NCBI GenBank assembly: GCA_037045045.1
Contig: JBAOHL010000004.1
Span: forward strand, 186,001 to 250,000
Source of the DNA: Phosphoribacter sp037045045
Lineage (GTDB): Bacteria > Actinomycetota > Actinomycetes > Actinomycetales > Dermatophilaceae
Length of the DNA stretch: 64,000 bases
Reading direction: 5' to 3'
This document shows positions 38,095 to 45,829 of this stretch, in pieces. The notes beneath the pieces are model-generated. The model saw nothing but the letters and a program-made list of their open reading frames with translations, searched no databases and was not told the origin of the DNA. Made by a program: the position numbers and the translations under genes. Position 1 is the first letter of the stretch; each line of letters begins with the position of its first letter.

Positions 38095-38883
38095 ATGCCC
38101 ACTGCACTGCGCGAGTTCGGCATCCTCTTCGACCGGCACGCCCGACTCATCTGGCGCACCCCGGAACGGGTGCTCGGAGCCAGCGTGCTCCCGATCGCCT
38201 ATGTCGTCCTCTTCGGAGGGCTCTTCGCCAGCGCCATGCGTGCGCCCGGCGGCAGCTACCAGAACTACCTCATGGCGGGGATCCTCGCCCAGACAATGCT
38301 CTCCGCGATGTCGATGACCGCTCTCGGCATCGCGGCAGATCTCAACACCGGGCTCGTCGAGCGGTTCCGCTCCCTGCCCATGTCCACCCTCCCGATCGTC
38401 CTCGCCCGCACGGCGTCGACCATGGTGCTCGGCATCGCGTCGATGGTGCTCATGAGCGCCGTCGGCTACCTCATCGGCTGGCGGATCACGACGTCGTTCT
38501 GGCAGGCGGCAGGCGGCTTCGGGCTGCTGCTGCTCCTCGGCGGCGTCATGGCCTGGGTGGGCTTCCTCGTCGGCGTCGTCGTCAAGGACTCCGAGGCGAT
38601 CAACTCCATCGCGGCGCTTGTCACCCTGCCCGTGACGTTCCTGTCCAACGTCTTCCTCCCGCTCGACGGCCTGCCGGCCTGGATCCGGACCGTCTGCGAG
38701 TGGAACCCCCTGAGCACCGTCGTGACGGCGTGCCGGGAGTTGTTCGGCAACCCCACCGGGGCGCCGTCGGACGTCTGGTCAGCGCGCTTCCCCGCGACGG
38801 CCTCGGTGGTCCTGCTCGGGTCGGTTCTGCTCCTTCTCGTGCCGCTTACCGTGCGGCGCTACCGGACCGCGGTCGCCACATGA
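38095..38883 (+). CDS. ABC-2 type exporter permease (DrrB-like)
   Basis: A 262-residue integral membrane protein with six predicted hydrophobic segments, for example VLGASVLPIAYVVLFGGLF, QTMLSAMSMTALGI and ALVTLPVTFLSNVFLPL. The ERFRSLPMSTLPIVLART loop and the FLSNVFLPLDGLPAW stretch are characteristic of DrrB-like permeases. It starts 2 bases after the ATPase stop and ends in an ATGA overlap with the sbnA-like gene, so export is tied to precursor supply in one transcript. Confidence 0.92.
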   Translation: MPTALREFGILFDRHARLIWRTPERVLGASVLPIAYVVLFGGLFASAMRAPGGSYQNYLMAGILAQTMLSAMSMTALGIAADLNTGLVERFRSLPMSTLPIVLARTASTMVLGIASMVLMSAVGYLIGWRITTSFWQAAGGFGLLLLLGGVMAWVGFLVGVVVKDSEAINSIAALVTLPVTFLSNVFLPLDGLPAWIRTVCEWNPLSTVVTACRELFGNPTGAPSDVWSARFPATASVVLLGSVLLLLVPLTVRRYRTAVAT

Positions 38884-39875
38884 GCGCTGTCCCATGCGCA
38901 CGCCGCGAGCAGGTCCTGCGGCTGGACCAGTGTGCCCGTCGCACTCCGCTGATCCGGGTGGACCATCCGGGCATCGACCTGCGACTCAAGGCCGAGTACC
39001 TCAACCTCTTTGGGAGCTCCAAGGACCGGTCGGCCTTATGGATCCTCAGGAGCGCATTGGCTCGAGGGGAGGTCGATGAGCGGACGGCCGTTGTCGAATC
39101 CTCTTCGGGGAACTTCGCCATCGCCATGGCCTCCCTGTGCCGCATCGCGGGCATTCGATTCATCCCCGTCATCGACCCGAACTGCAACACGTCAACGGCT
39201 ACCTACCTCTCGCTCGCATGCGACCTCGTCGAGCGGGTCCAGTACCCACATGCCGAAGACGGCTACCTCGGCGCCCGCCTCCGCCGGGTCCAGGAGGTCC
39301 TCGCCGCCGCGGCGCCCGCCTTCTGGCCGAATCAGTACTCCAACGCCGACGCCGTCGAGGCTCACTACCGGATGACCGGGAGCGAACTGGTCGAGGACGC
39401 TCCCGACCTCGACTACGTCTTCGTTGGCGCCGGCACCGGCGGCACGATCGCCGGCGTCTCCCAGCGGGTGAAGGAACACTCCCCGCGCACGAAGGTCGTC
39501 GCTGTCGACGTCGTCGGGTCGGTGATCTTCGGGGGCAGGCCTGGGCCGCGTTTCATCCCGGGCCTCGGGTCCAGCAGACGCGGCGCCTTGTTCGACGAGG
39601 CAGTTATCGACGACATCGTCATGGTGAGCGAACTCGAGACGGTCCGGGCGTGCCGCAAGTTGTTGCGGTTGTACGGCGTCCACGCCGGCGGTTCCACCGG
39701 GAGCGTGTTCGCCGCCATCGAGCAGTACTTCACCACCGCCTCACTCCGCCGTCCAAAGGTCGCCTTCATCTCGGCAGACCGGGGTACGGCCTACTCATCC
39801 ACCGTCTTCAATCCGGATTGGGTCGCCCGCACCCTCGGTCATCTCGAACCCATGACCCACGACGTCGCCGCCTGA
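38880..39875 (+). CDS. sbnA: SbnA-like PLP enzyme (ACEGA synthase) for 2,3-diaminopropionate
   Basis: A 331-residue PLP enzyme of the cysteine-synthase fold. In staphyloferrin B biosynthesis SbnA joins O-phosphoserine and glutamate to give N-(1-amino-1-carboxyl-2-ethyl)-glutamate, the precursor of Dap. PLP-binding Lys48 lies in FGSSKDRSAL. The substrate loop ESSSGNFA (residues 73-80) replaces the TSGNTG of true cysteine synthases, and the phosphate-binding GAGTGGTIAG is near residue 180. ATGA overlap with the permease gene; the SbnB-like gene follows 15 bases later. The SbnA/SbnB pairing is what separates this from a plain cysteine synthase. The product should feed the fifth NRPS module. Confidence 0.88.
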   Translation: MSAVPCARREQVLRLDQCARRTPLIRVDHPGIDLRLKAEYLNLFGSSKDRSALWILRSALARGEVDERTAVVESSSGNFAIAMASLCRIAGIRFIPVIDPNCNTSTATYLSLACDLVERVQYPHAEDGYLGARLRRVQEVLAAAAPAFWPNQYSNADAVEAHYRMTGSELVEDAPDLDYVFVGAGTGGTIAGVSQRVKEHSPRTKVVAVDVVGSVIFGGRPGPRFIPGLGSSRRGALFDEAVIDDIVMVSELETVRACRKLLRLYGVHAGGSTGSVFAAIEQYFTTASLRRPKVAFISADRGTAYSSTVFNPDWVARTLGHLEPMTHDVAA

Positions 39876-39890
39876 AGGGGGCCCACTGAT

Positions 39891-41003
39891 ATGTCAGTCA
39901 CGAGCACCGAAGAGCAGCCCACCCGACCTCCTCGGGCGGCGAGGCCTCCGTCGTTGCACATTCTGGGAGGGGCCGAGGTACGACGCTGCATCGCCGCCGA
40001 CCGGCCCGGGTGTCTGCGCGTCGTCGAGGACGGCTACCGGGCCCACGACCGGGGCAGGACGGTCAACCCGCACAGCAGTTTCCTCAAGTTCCCCCATGCG
40101 CCCCGTAACCGGATCATCGCCCTCCCCGCCCATCTCCACGACGAGCAACCGACGAGTGGCCTGAAGTGGATTGCCAGCTTCCCAGCCAACATCGACGCCG
40201 GCTTGCCGAGGGCCTCCGCGGTGCTCGTCCTCAACGATCAGCAAACCGGGTACGCCACCACGATCATGGAAGCGTCCAACGTTTCTGCGGCGAGGACCGC
40301 GGCGTCCGCCGTCCTCGCCGCCGAGCTGCTCTTGGGCGCACGGTCGGCCAGCTGCGTCGGCATCGTGGGCGCGGGCCCGATCGCGCGGGAAGTCCTCGAC
40401 TTCCTGCGGGACGTGGGCTGGGGGGTCGAGCGATTCGCACTGTTCGACCTCGACCGCACCCGCGCCGGCCGACTCGGGGAGCTCGCTGCCGGCGACTTCC
40501 CCGATGCCGACGTCGTCGTCGAGGACACCATCGCCGACACGATCCGGGCCAGCGACCTCGTCGTTTTCGCCACGGTCGCGGGAGCCCCGCACGTCCACGA
40601 CCCGCGGCTGTTCGACCATCACCCCGTCGTGCTCCACCTGTCCCTGCGCGACCTCGCGCCGGAGATCATCCTCGACAGCCAGAACTTCACTGACGACATC
40701 GGGCATGCGGTCCGCGAGTCGACTTCGCTCGAGCTGGCCGCCCGGCTGACGCTCGGCGCGGACTGGGAAGTCCATCCGGACCCGGTCGCGGCCCGTCAAC
40801 GGTTGGGCTTCGTCACGGGCACCATCGGTGACCTCATCGAGGGCCGGGTGGCCCGCGACCCTGAAGCGACCACGATCTTCAGCCCCTTCGGTCTCGGTGT
40901 CCTCGACGTTGCCGTCGGCCGATGGGTGTCCCAGAGCGTCGCCGACGACGCGACGCAGGTCACTGGGTTCTACGAGACACCCGTGGAAGGACACCCGTCA
41001 TGA
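39891..41003 (+). CDS. sbnB: SbnB-like NAD-dependent dehydrogenase releasing 2,3-diaminopropionate
   Basis: A 370-residue member of the ornithine cyclodeaminase/mu-crystallin family. In the SbnA/SbnB pathway the enzyme oxidatively cleaves ACEGA into Dap and 2-oxoglutarate. The substrate region has HSSFLKFPHAPRNRIIALPAHL and GLKWIASFPANI, the Rossmann motif is VGIVGAGPIAREVL near residue 157, and the C-terminal TTIFSPFGLGVLDVAVG is typical. A short GC-rich linker precedes the domain, so the true start could be slightly downstream of the ATG. AAGGGGG lies about 10 bases before the start. The stop overlaps the start of the second MbtH gene. Confidence 0.88.
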   Translation: MSVTSTEEQPTRPPRAARPPSLHILGGAEVRRCIAADRPGCLRVVEDGYRAHDRGRTVNPHSSFLKFPHAPRNRIIALPAHLHDEQPTSGLKWIASFPANIDAGLPRASAVLVLNDQQTGYATTIMEASNVSAARTAASAVLAAELLLGARSASCVGIVGAGPIAREVLDFLRDVGWGVERFALFDLDRTRAGRLGELAAGDFPDADVVVEDTIADTIRASDLVVFATVAGAPHVHDPRLFDHHPVVLHLSLRDLAPEIILDSQNFTDDIGHAVRESTSLELAARLTLGADWEVHPDPVAARQRLGFVTGTIGDLIEGRVARDPEATTIFSPFGLGVLDVAVGRWVSQSVADDATQVTGFYETPVEGHPS

Positions 41004-41215
41004 GTAGCGAGTCGACCGCCGTGGTCGTCAACCACCTGGGCCAATACTCGGTCTGGCCGTCCCGTCGCGAGGCGCCGCTCGGCTGGTCGCGGGTGGGCTT
41101 CGAAGGCCCCCTGGCGGACTGCCTCGGTTACATCGAGCGGGTATGGACCGACGGCGGTCCCCAGTCCATCGTCCAGTCAGAGCCGCCGGCCGGTCCGGCG
41201 GGCCTCGCCGCGTAA
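41000..41215 (+). CDS. Second MbtH-like protein, short N-terminus
   Basis: A 71-residue MbtH homologue. The core GQYSVWPSRREAPLGWSRVGFEG and the helix CLGYIERVWTDGGP match the family, but the usual N-terminal NPF(D/E)(D/N) segment is missing: the protein starts MSSESTAVVVNHLG. It overlaps the sbnB stop (ATGA). Two MbtH proteins in one cluster suggest that different adenylation domains need different partners, or that one is redundant. Confidence 0.88.
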   Translation: MSSESTAVVVNHLGQYSVWPSRREAPLGWSRVGFEGPLADCLGYIERVWTDGGPQSIVQSEPPAGPAGLAA

Positions 41216-41223
41216 GGAGTGTC

Positions 41224-42798
41224 ATGACCGAGCCTGCATGGGTCCTCGAAGACGAGACCCCCACGATGGCGGACCTCGTCGACGATCTCGCCGAACGACG
41301 TCGGGTTGCCCGGACCTCGGCCAAGGGCATCATGGCCCAGCACGCGCGGGGACGGCTCACGGCACGCGAACGGCTGGAGCTGTTGTTCGACGACGGCGCA
41401 TTCAACGAGGTCCAGCGGATGCGCAAGCACCGCGCGAGTGGCTTCGGGATGGAAGCGAGCCGACCCGATGGCGACGGGGTCGTCGTGGGCTGGGGCCTCG
41501 TGCACGGCCGCCGCGTGTTCGCCTACGCCCACGACTTCACCGTGTTCGGCGGGAGCCTCGGAGAGGCCCAGGCCGCGAAGATCCACAAGATCCAGGACCT
41601 CGCGTATGCCGCCGGATGTGCACTCGTCAGCATCTGCGACAGCGCCGGCGCCCGAATTCAGGAAGGCATCACCGCACTCGCCGGGTACGGCGGCATCTTC
41701 CGACGCAACGTGCGCGGGTCGGGCGTCATCCCCCAGATCAGCGTCATGGTCGGCCCTTGCGCCGGCGGCGCGGCATACTCCCCCGCCCTGACCGACTTCG
41801 TCTTCATGGTCCGGGGTATCGCCCAGATGTTCGTCACGGGTCCGGACGTCGTCGAAGCGGTGACCGGCGAGTCCACCACCCACGAGGACCTCGGGGGGGC
41901 CGACGTCCACTCCACCCGCAGTGGCGTGGCGGCAGGCGTCTACGACGACGAGGAGTCCTGCTTGGCCGATGTGCGCTTCCTGCTCTCCATGCTGCCCGAC
42001 GCCGACAACCAAGAGCTCGACTTCGAGTTGGTTGACATCGGCCCGCGGGACTGCCCCGAGCTGGCGCAGATCGTCCCCGCCAACGGCGAGGCAAGTTACG
42101 ACGTCAGGAGGGTGGTCAAGGAGGTAGTCGACTCGGGCGAGTTCTTCGAGCTGCATGCTGAGTGGGCGACGAACATCGTCATCGGTATGGCTCGCCTCGG
42201 TGGCCGCACGATCGGTCTCGTCGCCAACCAGCCGTCGGCGCTGGCGGGCGTGCTTGACATCCACTCCTCGGTGAAGGCGGCCCGGTTCGTTCAGTTCTGC
42301 GATGCCTTCCGCATCCCCATCGTCACGCTCGTCGATGTCCCCGGCTTCCTTCCCGGCATCGACCAAGAGCACAACGGGGTAATCCGCCACGGCGCAAAGC
42401 TCCTGTATGCCTACTGCAACGCGACCGTCCCGCGCGTCCAGGTCATCCTCCGCAAGGCCTACGGGGGTGCCTACATCGTCATGGACTCACCGTCGATCGG
42501 CTGCGACATCTCGTTCGCTTGGCCCACCAACGAGATCGCCGTCATGGGAGCCGACGGTGCGGTCAAGGTCATTCACCGGAGACGGCTGGCAGCCTCGGCG
42601 ACTCCGGAGGAGGAGGCCCGCCGCCTGCGCGAGGAGTACGTCAGCGAGCTCGGAACTCCCTACGTCGCCGCCGAACGCGGCATCGTCGACGAGGTCATCG
42701 ACCCCGTGGAGACGCGCGATCGCCTCATCCAGGCGCTCGAGATGCTGCGCGGGAAAGACGCCACGGGCCATCGGCCCCACGGGAATCCGCCGGTGTGA
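41224..42798 (+). CDS. Acyl-CoA carboxylase carboxyltransferase (beta) subunit, PccB/AccD-like
   Basis: A 524-residue carboxyltransferase. Recognisable parts are KHRASGFGM near the N-terminus, VFAYAHDFTVFGGSLGEAQAAKI, ICDSAGARIQEGI, the oxyanion stretch MVGPCAGGAAYSPALTDF, the second half GFLPGIDQEHNGVIRHGAKLLYAY, and AYGGAYIVMDS. It carboxylates acetyl- or propionyl-CoA, using biotin carboxylase and carrier chains encoded elsewhere. In this operon it most likely raises the malonyl-CoA supply for the type II PKS. ATG at 41224, 8 bases after the MbtH stop; the open frame continues upstream but only as a shadow of the MbtH gene. Confidence 0.93.
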   Translation: MTEPAWVLEDETPTMADLVDDLAERRRVARTSAKGIMAQHARGRLTARERLELLFDDGAFNEVQRMRKHRASGFGMEASRPDGDGVVVGWGLVHGRRVFAYAHDFTVFGGSLGEAQAAKIHKIQDLAYAAGCALVSICDSAGARIQEGITALAGYGGIFRRNVRGSGVIPQISVMVGPCAGGAAYSPALTDFVFMVRGIAQMFVTGPDVVEAVTGESTTHEDLGGADVHSTRSGVAAGVYDDEESCLADVRFLLSMLPDADNQELDFELVDIGPRDCPELAQIVPANGEASYDVRRVVKEVVDSGEFFELHAEWATNIVIGMARLGGRTIGLVANQPSALAGVLDIHSSVKAARFVQFCDAFRIPIVTLVDVPGFLPGIDQEHNGVIRHGAKLLYAYCNATVPRVQVILRKAYGGAYIVMDSPSIGCDISFAWPTNEIAVMGADGAVKVIHRRRLAASATPEEEARRLREEYVSELGTPYVAAERGIVDEVIDPVETRDRLIQALEMLRGKDATGHRPHGNPPV

Positions 42799-42805
42799 GG
42801 GGCCG

Positions 42806-43576
42806 ATGGTGACCACTATGCGTCGGGGTATGCCGAGCCTGCGCGTCCTCAACGGCGGTACCGGCAACACCATGCTGCTCTTGCTTCCCCACGCGGGCGG
42901 CAACCACGGCAGCTTTCGTCGCTGGCCGTCGGGCCTCCCACCCGAGGTGACGGTCCTCGCGGCCTGCTATCCCGCCAGGCTCGACCGGTTGGCTGATCCC
43001 CCGGTCGCGACGGTCGAGGCCATGGCAGCCGAGATCGAAGCCGACCTGGCCACGCTGCCGTCCGGACCCCTCGTGGTGTTCGGCCACAGTATGGGGTCGT
43101 TCGTCGGCGTCGAGTTGTGCGAGCGACTGCAGCGCTCGGGTCGGTCCGTGTCGCTGTTCGTCGCGTCGGGCAGCCATGCCCCGCACCGGCACCGCCCTCG
43201 GCGCATCGTGTCCGCAGGCGTGGAGGCGGTCGTGGCCGACGTGGTGCGACTCAACCCGGGCGCCGGCGTCGTGCTCGCCGACCCGGATCTTCGAGAGCTG
43301 CTCCTGCCTTCGATCGTGGGGGACTATACGGCCGTCGAGCTCTACGCCAGACCCTCGCCGCCCGTGCTGGACTGCGACATCGTGGTCTATAGCGGGACGG
43401 CCGACCCGCTGCTGGACCCCGCGGACGGGGCACGGTGGGCCGAATGCACGCGACGACGTTTTGAGCACCACGTCTTCGACGGCGACCACTTCTTCACCGA
43501 GAGCAGCCTCGACTCTGTCCTGGCCGATCTGCGGGCACGCCTGGCCGACCTCAGTTCGTCCAAGGCCGCGGCGTGA
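42806..43576 (+). CDS. Type II thioesterase (proofreading hydrolase)
   Basis: A 256-residue stand-alone thioesterase of the GrsT/RifR type. LLLLPHAGGNHGSFRRW is the oxyanion and lid signature, GHSMGS near residues 93-98 holds the catalytic Ser, VVYSGTADPLLDP the Asp, and FDGDHFFTE near residue 225 the His. Such enzymes free carrier domains blocked by wrong acyl groups. The ATG at 42806 follows a GAGGGG stretch; methionines at codons 5 and 9 are alternatives. The stop overlaps the GTG of the next gene. Confidence 0.9.
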   Translation: MVTTMRRGMPSLRVLNGGTGNTMLLLLPHAGGNHGSFRRWPSGLPPEVTVLAACYPARLDRLADPPVATVEAMAAEIEADLATLPSGPLVVFGHSMGSFVGVELCERLQRSGRSVSLFVASGSHAPHRHRPRRIVSAGVEAVVADVVRLNPGAGVVLADPDLRELLLPSIVGDYTAVELYARPSPPVLDCDIVVYSGTADPLLDPADGARWAECTRRRFEHHVFDGDHFFTESSLDSVLADLRARLADLSSSKAAA

Positions 43577-44202
43577 GACCCAACGCGTCCCCACCCGTCG
43601 TCCCGGTGCGTTCGGCGAGAGCTGTTGCAGCAAGGTGCACCGCCTTTGTCGCCGGCTCGATGTCCACTCACGATGGGCGTGTGGACATCACCCCACGAGC
43701 CACCCGGTTCTTCTTCGTCGCCATGGCGTGCGCTCTGGCGCACGCGGCCGTCAGTGCCTACTGGGCGCTCGGGGGCGGCTGGGGTCTCGACGGCGTGGGT
43801 CAGTGGGCGGTCCAGTTCCGCTCACAGTCGCCAATGCTGACGGCAGCGGCGCTGCTCGTCACCGCGCTCGTCAAGCTCGCCGCCGGGGTCGTCCCCTACC
43901 TCGCATCGGTGGGCAGGCTCGCCGGCCGCAGGACCTGGCGCGCGCTCAGCTGGGCCGGTGCGGGGCTGCTTGTGACATACGGAGGACTCAACACCGGCGT
44001 TGGGGGCGCCGCACTCGCCGGTGTCATCGAGGGGCCGGCCGATCCCGCAAGGCGCGATGCGCTTCGAATGCATGTGTTGCTCTGGGACCCGGCCTTCCTC
44101 GTTTGGGGGATTGCTCTCGCCGCAGCGTTGTGGCTAAGCCGACGCCCGATCGTTGACCCCACCGGGCCCGCGAGCGCCCCTCGGTCCCGGCTCGCCTCAT
44201 GA
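43573..44202 (+). CDS. DUF3995-type small membrane protein
   Basis: A 209-residue protein with four hydrophobic segments: ATRFFFVAMACALAHAAVSAYWAL, MLTAAALLVTALVKLAAGVVPYL, RALSWAGAGLLVTYGGL and LLWDPAFLVWGIALAAALWL. The AHAAVSAYWALGGGWGLDGVG pattern resembles DUF3995 proteins, whose role is unknown. The GTG at 43573 overlaps the thioesterase stop (GTGA), but the first 29 residues look atypical, so the ATG at 43660 is a real alternative. Immunity or export help is possible; nothing shows it directly. Confidence 0.65.
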   Translation: MRPNASPPVVPVRSARAVAARCTAFVAGSMSTHDGRVDITPRATRFFFVAMACALAHAAVSAYWALGGGWGLDGVGQWAVQFRSQSPMLTAAALLVTALVKLAAGVVPYLASVGRLAGRRTWRALSWAGAGLLVTYGGLNTGVGGAALAGVIEGPADPARRDALRMHVLLWDPAFLVWGIALAAALWLSRRPIVDPTGPASAPRSRLAS

Positions 44203-44323
44203 GTCCTGCCCTCAGGCTGAGACCTCGCTGGCCCTTCTTTGGTCATGGATGCGGCGCGCAGTTCACGCAGATGCCGCACTCGGCACGACCCCAGCTGGGT
44301 CGCCAAGAGCGGATGGCTCACCG

Positions 44324-45814
44324 ATGAGCCGGTATGCCGCGGTCGTCGTCGGAGCGGGGAACGCAGGTCTCACGGCAGCAGTGACGTTGCAGCGGGCCGG
44401 CCTGGACACCCTTCTCGTGGAACGTCACCGGGTCCCCGGCGGGTGCGCCACCTCCTTCCGGCGCGGCCGATTCGAGTTCGAGACCGCCCTCCACCAGCTT
44501 TCGGGAGTCGGCAGGCCGGACCAACCGTTCAGCATCCGGGAGATGTTCCGGCGCCTCGACGTCCTCGACTCGCTCGAGTTTGTCGAGGAGCAGTCCGTCT
44601 ACCGGGCGGCCGTGCCCGGTGTCCTCGACGTCGTCATCCCGGCTGACTGGTCTCGGGCGCTCGACGTCCTCGATGCGCATTTCCCGGGCAATCGTGTCGC
44701 TGTCGAGCGCTTCTTCGACCTCGTCCGGACCGTCACCTTCTGGCAGATGGCGGCGCTGAAGGGAGCCCGCGCCAGCCGGATCGACAGGGCCTATTTCGAC
44801 TATGCGCTGCGGCCGCTGGATTCCGTACTCGACGAGCTCATCACCGACGACCGGCTTCGCTACACGCTGGGCGCCTATTGGCTCTATATCGGCCAGCCGC
44901 CCTCGGTCGTGGCCTTCCAGGACTTCGCGCTCATGCTCTACGCCTACATGGAGTACAAACCCTGGCATGTCCGCGGCGGGTCCCAGGCCATGTCCACCGC
45001 ACTCCTCTCGTCGTTTATCCGGGCGGGGGGCACGGCAGTGTTCTCGACGAGTGTCGAGCACATCCGGACCCGGGGTGGCGCGGTGTGCGGGGTCGAACTG
45101 AGCGACGGCGATCGCATCGAGACCGACCTTGTCTTCTCGAACGCCAGCTTGCCGGTGACGTACGACATGCTCGACGTCCCCGCGCCGGAGCGCGTGCGGC
45201 GAGATCTCGCGACGCGCCGGATCGGCGTGTCGGCCTTCATGCTGCATATGGGGCTCGCGGCCACGCCGGACGAGCTCGGCTTCGTCAGCTCGTCGTCCTT
45301 CCTCAGTGTGGACACCCACGAGAACTCGGTCCCCGAGTCCTGGCGCCGCCTGGACCGCGCGCGCAACGTAATGGTGACCAACTACGACGTCGAACCAATC
45401 GGGTTCTCACCCCCCGACGCCAGCCACCTCAGCGTGTTGACGCTGCAGTATGCGTCGGCGTGGGACCGGGTGTCCCCCGCCGACTACGTCCGCACGAAGT
45501 ACCGGTATGCCGAGACCCTTCTGGACCTCGTCGAGGCCGTCACCCCAGGCGTGCGCGACGTCATCGAGGAGGTCGAGGTCGCGACCCCGCTGACGGTGAT
45601 GCGCTACCTGGGCCACCCCGGCGGGGCGATCTATGGCTACGACCAGGACCCGTCGGAGAGCTGGGTGTTCCGGGACAGCGATCGCGAGTCGCATGTGCCG
45701 GGGCTGCACCTGTGCGGCTCGTGGGCTGGCTTGGGTGGCTTCCAGCCGACGCTCGAGGCGGGCGAGCGCATCGCCCAGACGGCCGTGGCCAGGCGCCGCC
45801 TAGCGGCGGCCTGA
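44324..45814 (+). CDS. Phytoene-desaturase-like FAD oxidoreductase
   Basis: A 496-residue flavoprotein. The N-terminal dinucleotide-binding fold is VVVGAGNAGLTAAVTLQRAG (residues 6-25), followed by LLVERHRVPGGCATSF; the C-terminal FAD contact region is HLCGSWAGLGGFQPTLEAGERIA. The style is that of phytoene desaturase/carotenoid isomerase enzymes. No carotenoid genes are nearby. From memory, phytoene-dehydrogenase-like enzymes accompany cinnamoyl-lipid type II PKS genes, where they are thought to aromatise the ring formed by electrocyclisation of the polyene; that reading fits here but is inference. ATG at 44324 was chosen because the FAD motif starts six codons later. It is followed 15 bases later by the reductase gene. 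Confidence 0.82.
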   Translation: MSRYAAVVVGAGNAGLTAAVTLQRAGLDTLLVERHRVPGGCATSFRRGRFEFETALHQLSGVGRPDQPFSIREMFRRLDVLDSLEFVEEQSVYRAAVPGVLDVVIPADWSRALDVLDAHFPGNRVAVERFFDLVRTVTFWQMAALKGARASRIDRAYFDYALRPLDSVLDELITDDRLRYTLGAYWLYIGQPPSVVAFQDFALMLYAYMEYKPWHVRGGSQAMSTALLSSFIRAGGTAVFSTSVEHIRTRGGAVCGVELSDGDRIETDLVFSNASLPVTYDMLDVPAPERVRRDLATRRIGVSAFMLHMGLAATPDELGFVSSSSFLSVDTHENSVPESWRRLDRARNVMVTNYDVEPIGFSPPDASHLSVLTLQYASAWDRVSPADYVRTKYRYAETLLDLVEAVTPGVRDVIEEVEVATPLTVMRYLGHPGGAIYGYDQDPSESWVFRDSDRESHVPGLHLCGSWAGLGGFQPTLEAGERIAQTAVARRRLAAA

Positions 45815-45829
45815 ACGGACAGGCTTCTG

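Noticed and set aside
38880..41003. Siderophore (staphyloferrin-like) cluster suggested by SbnA and SbnB
   Set aside because: There are no IucA/IucC-type synthetases, citrate synthase, decarboxylase or siderophore uptake genes; the enzymes fit Dap supply for the NRPS.
44324..45814. Carotenoid biosynthesis gene
   Set aside because: The desaturase-like enzyme has no phytoene synthase, cyclase or prenyl transferase neighbours and lies within an NRPS/PKS operon.
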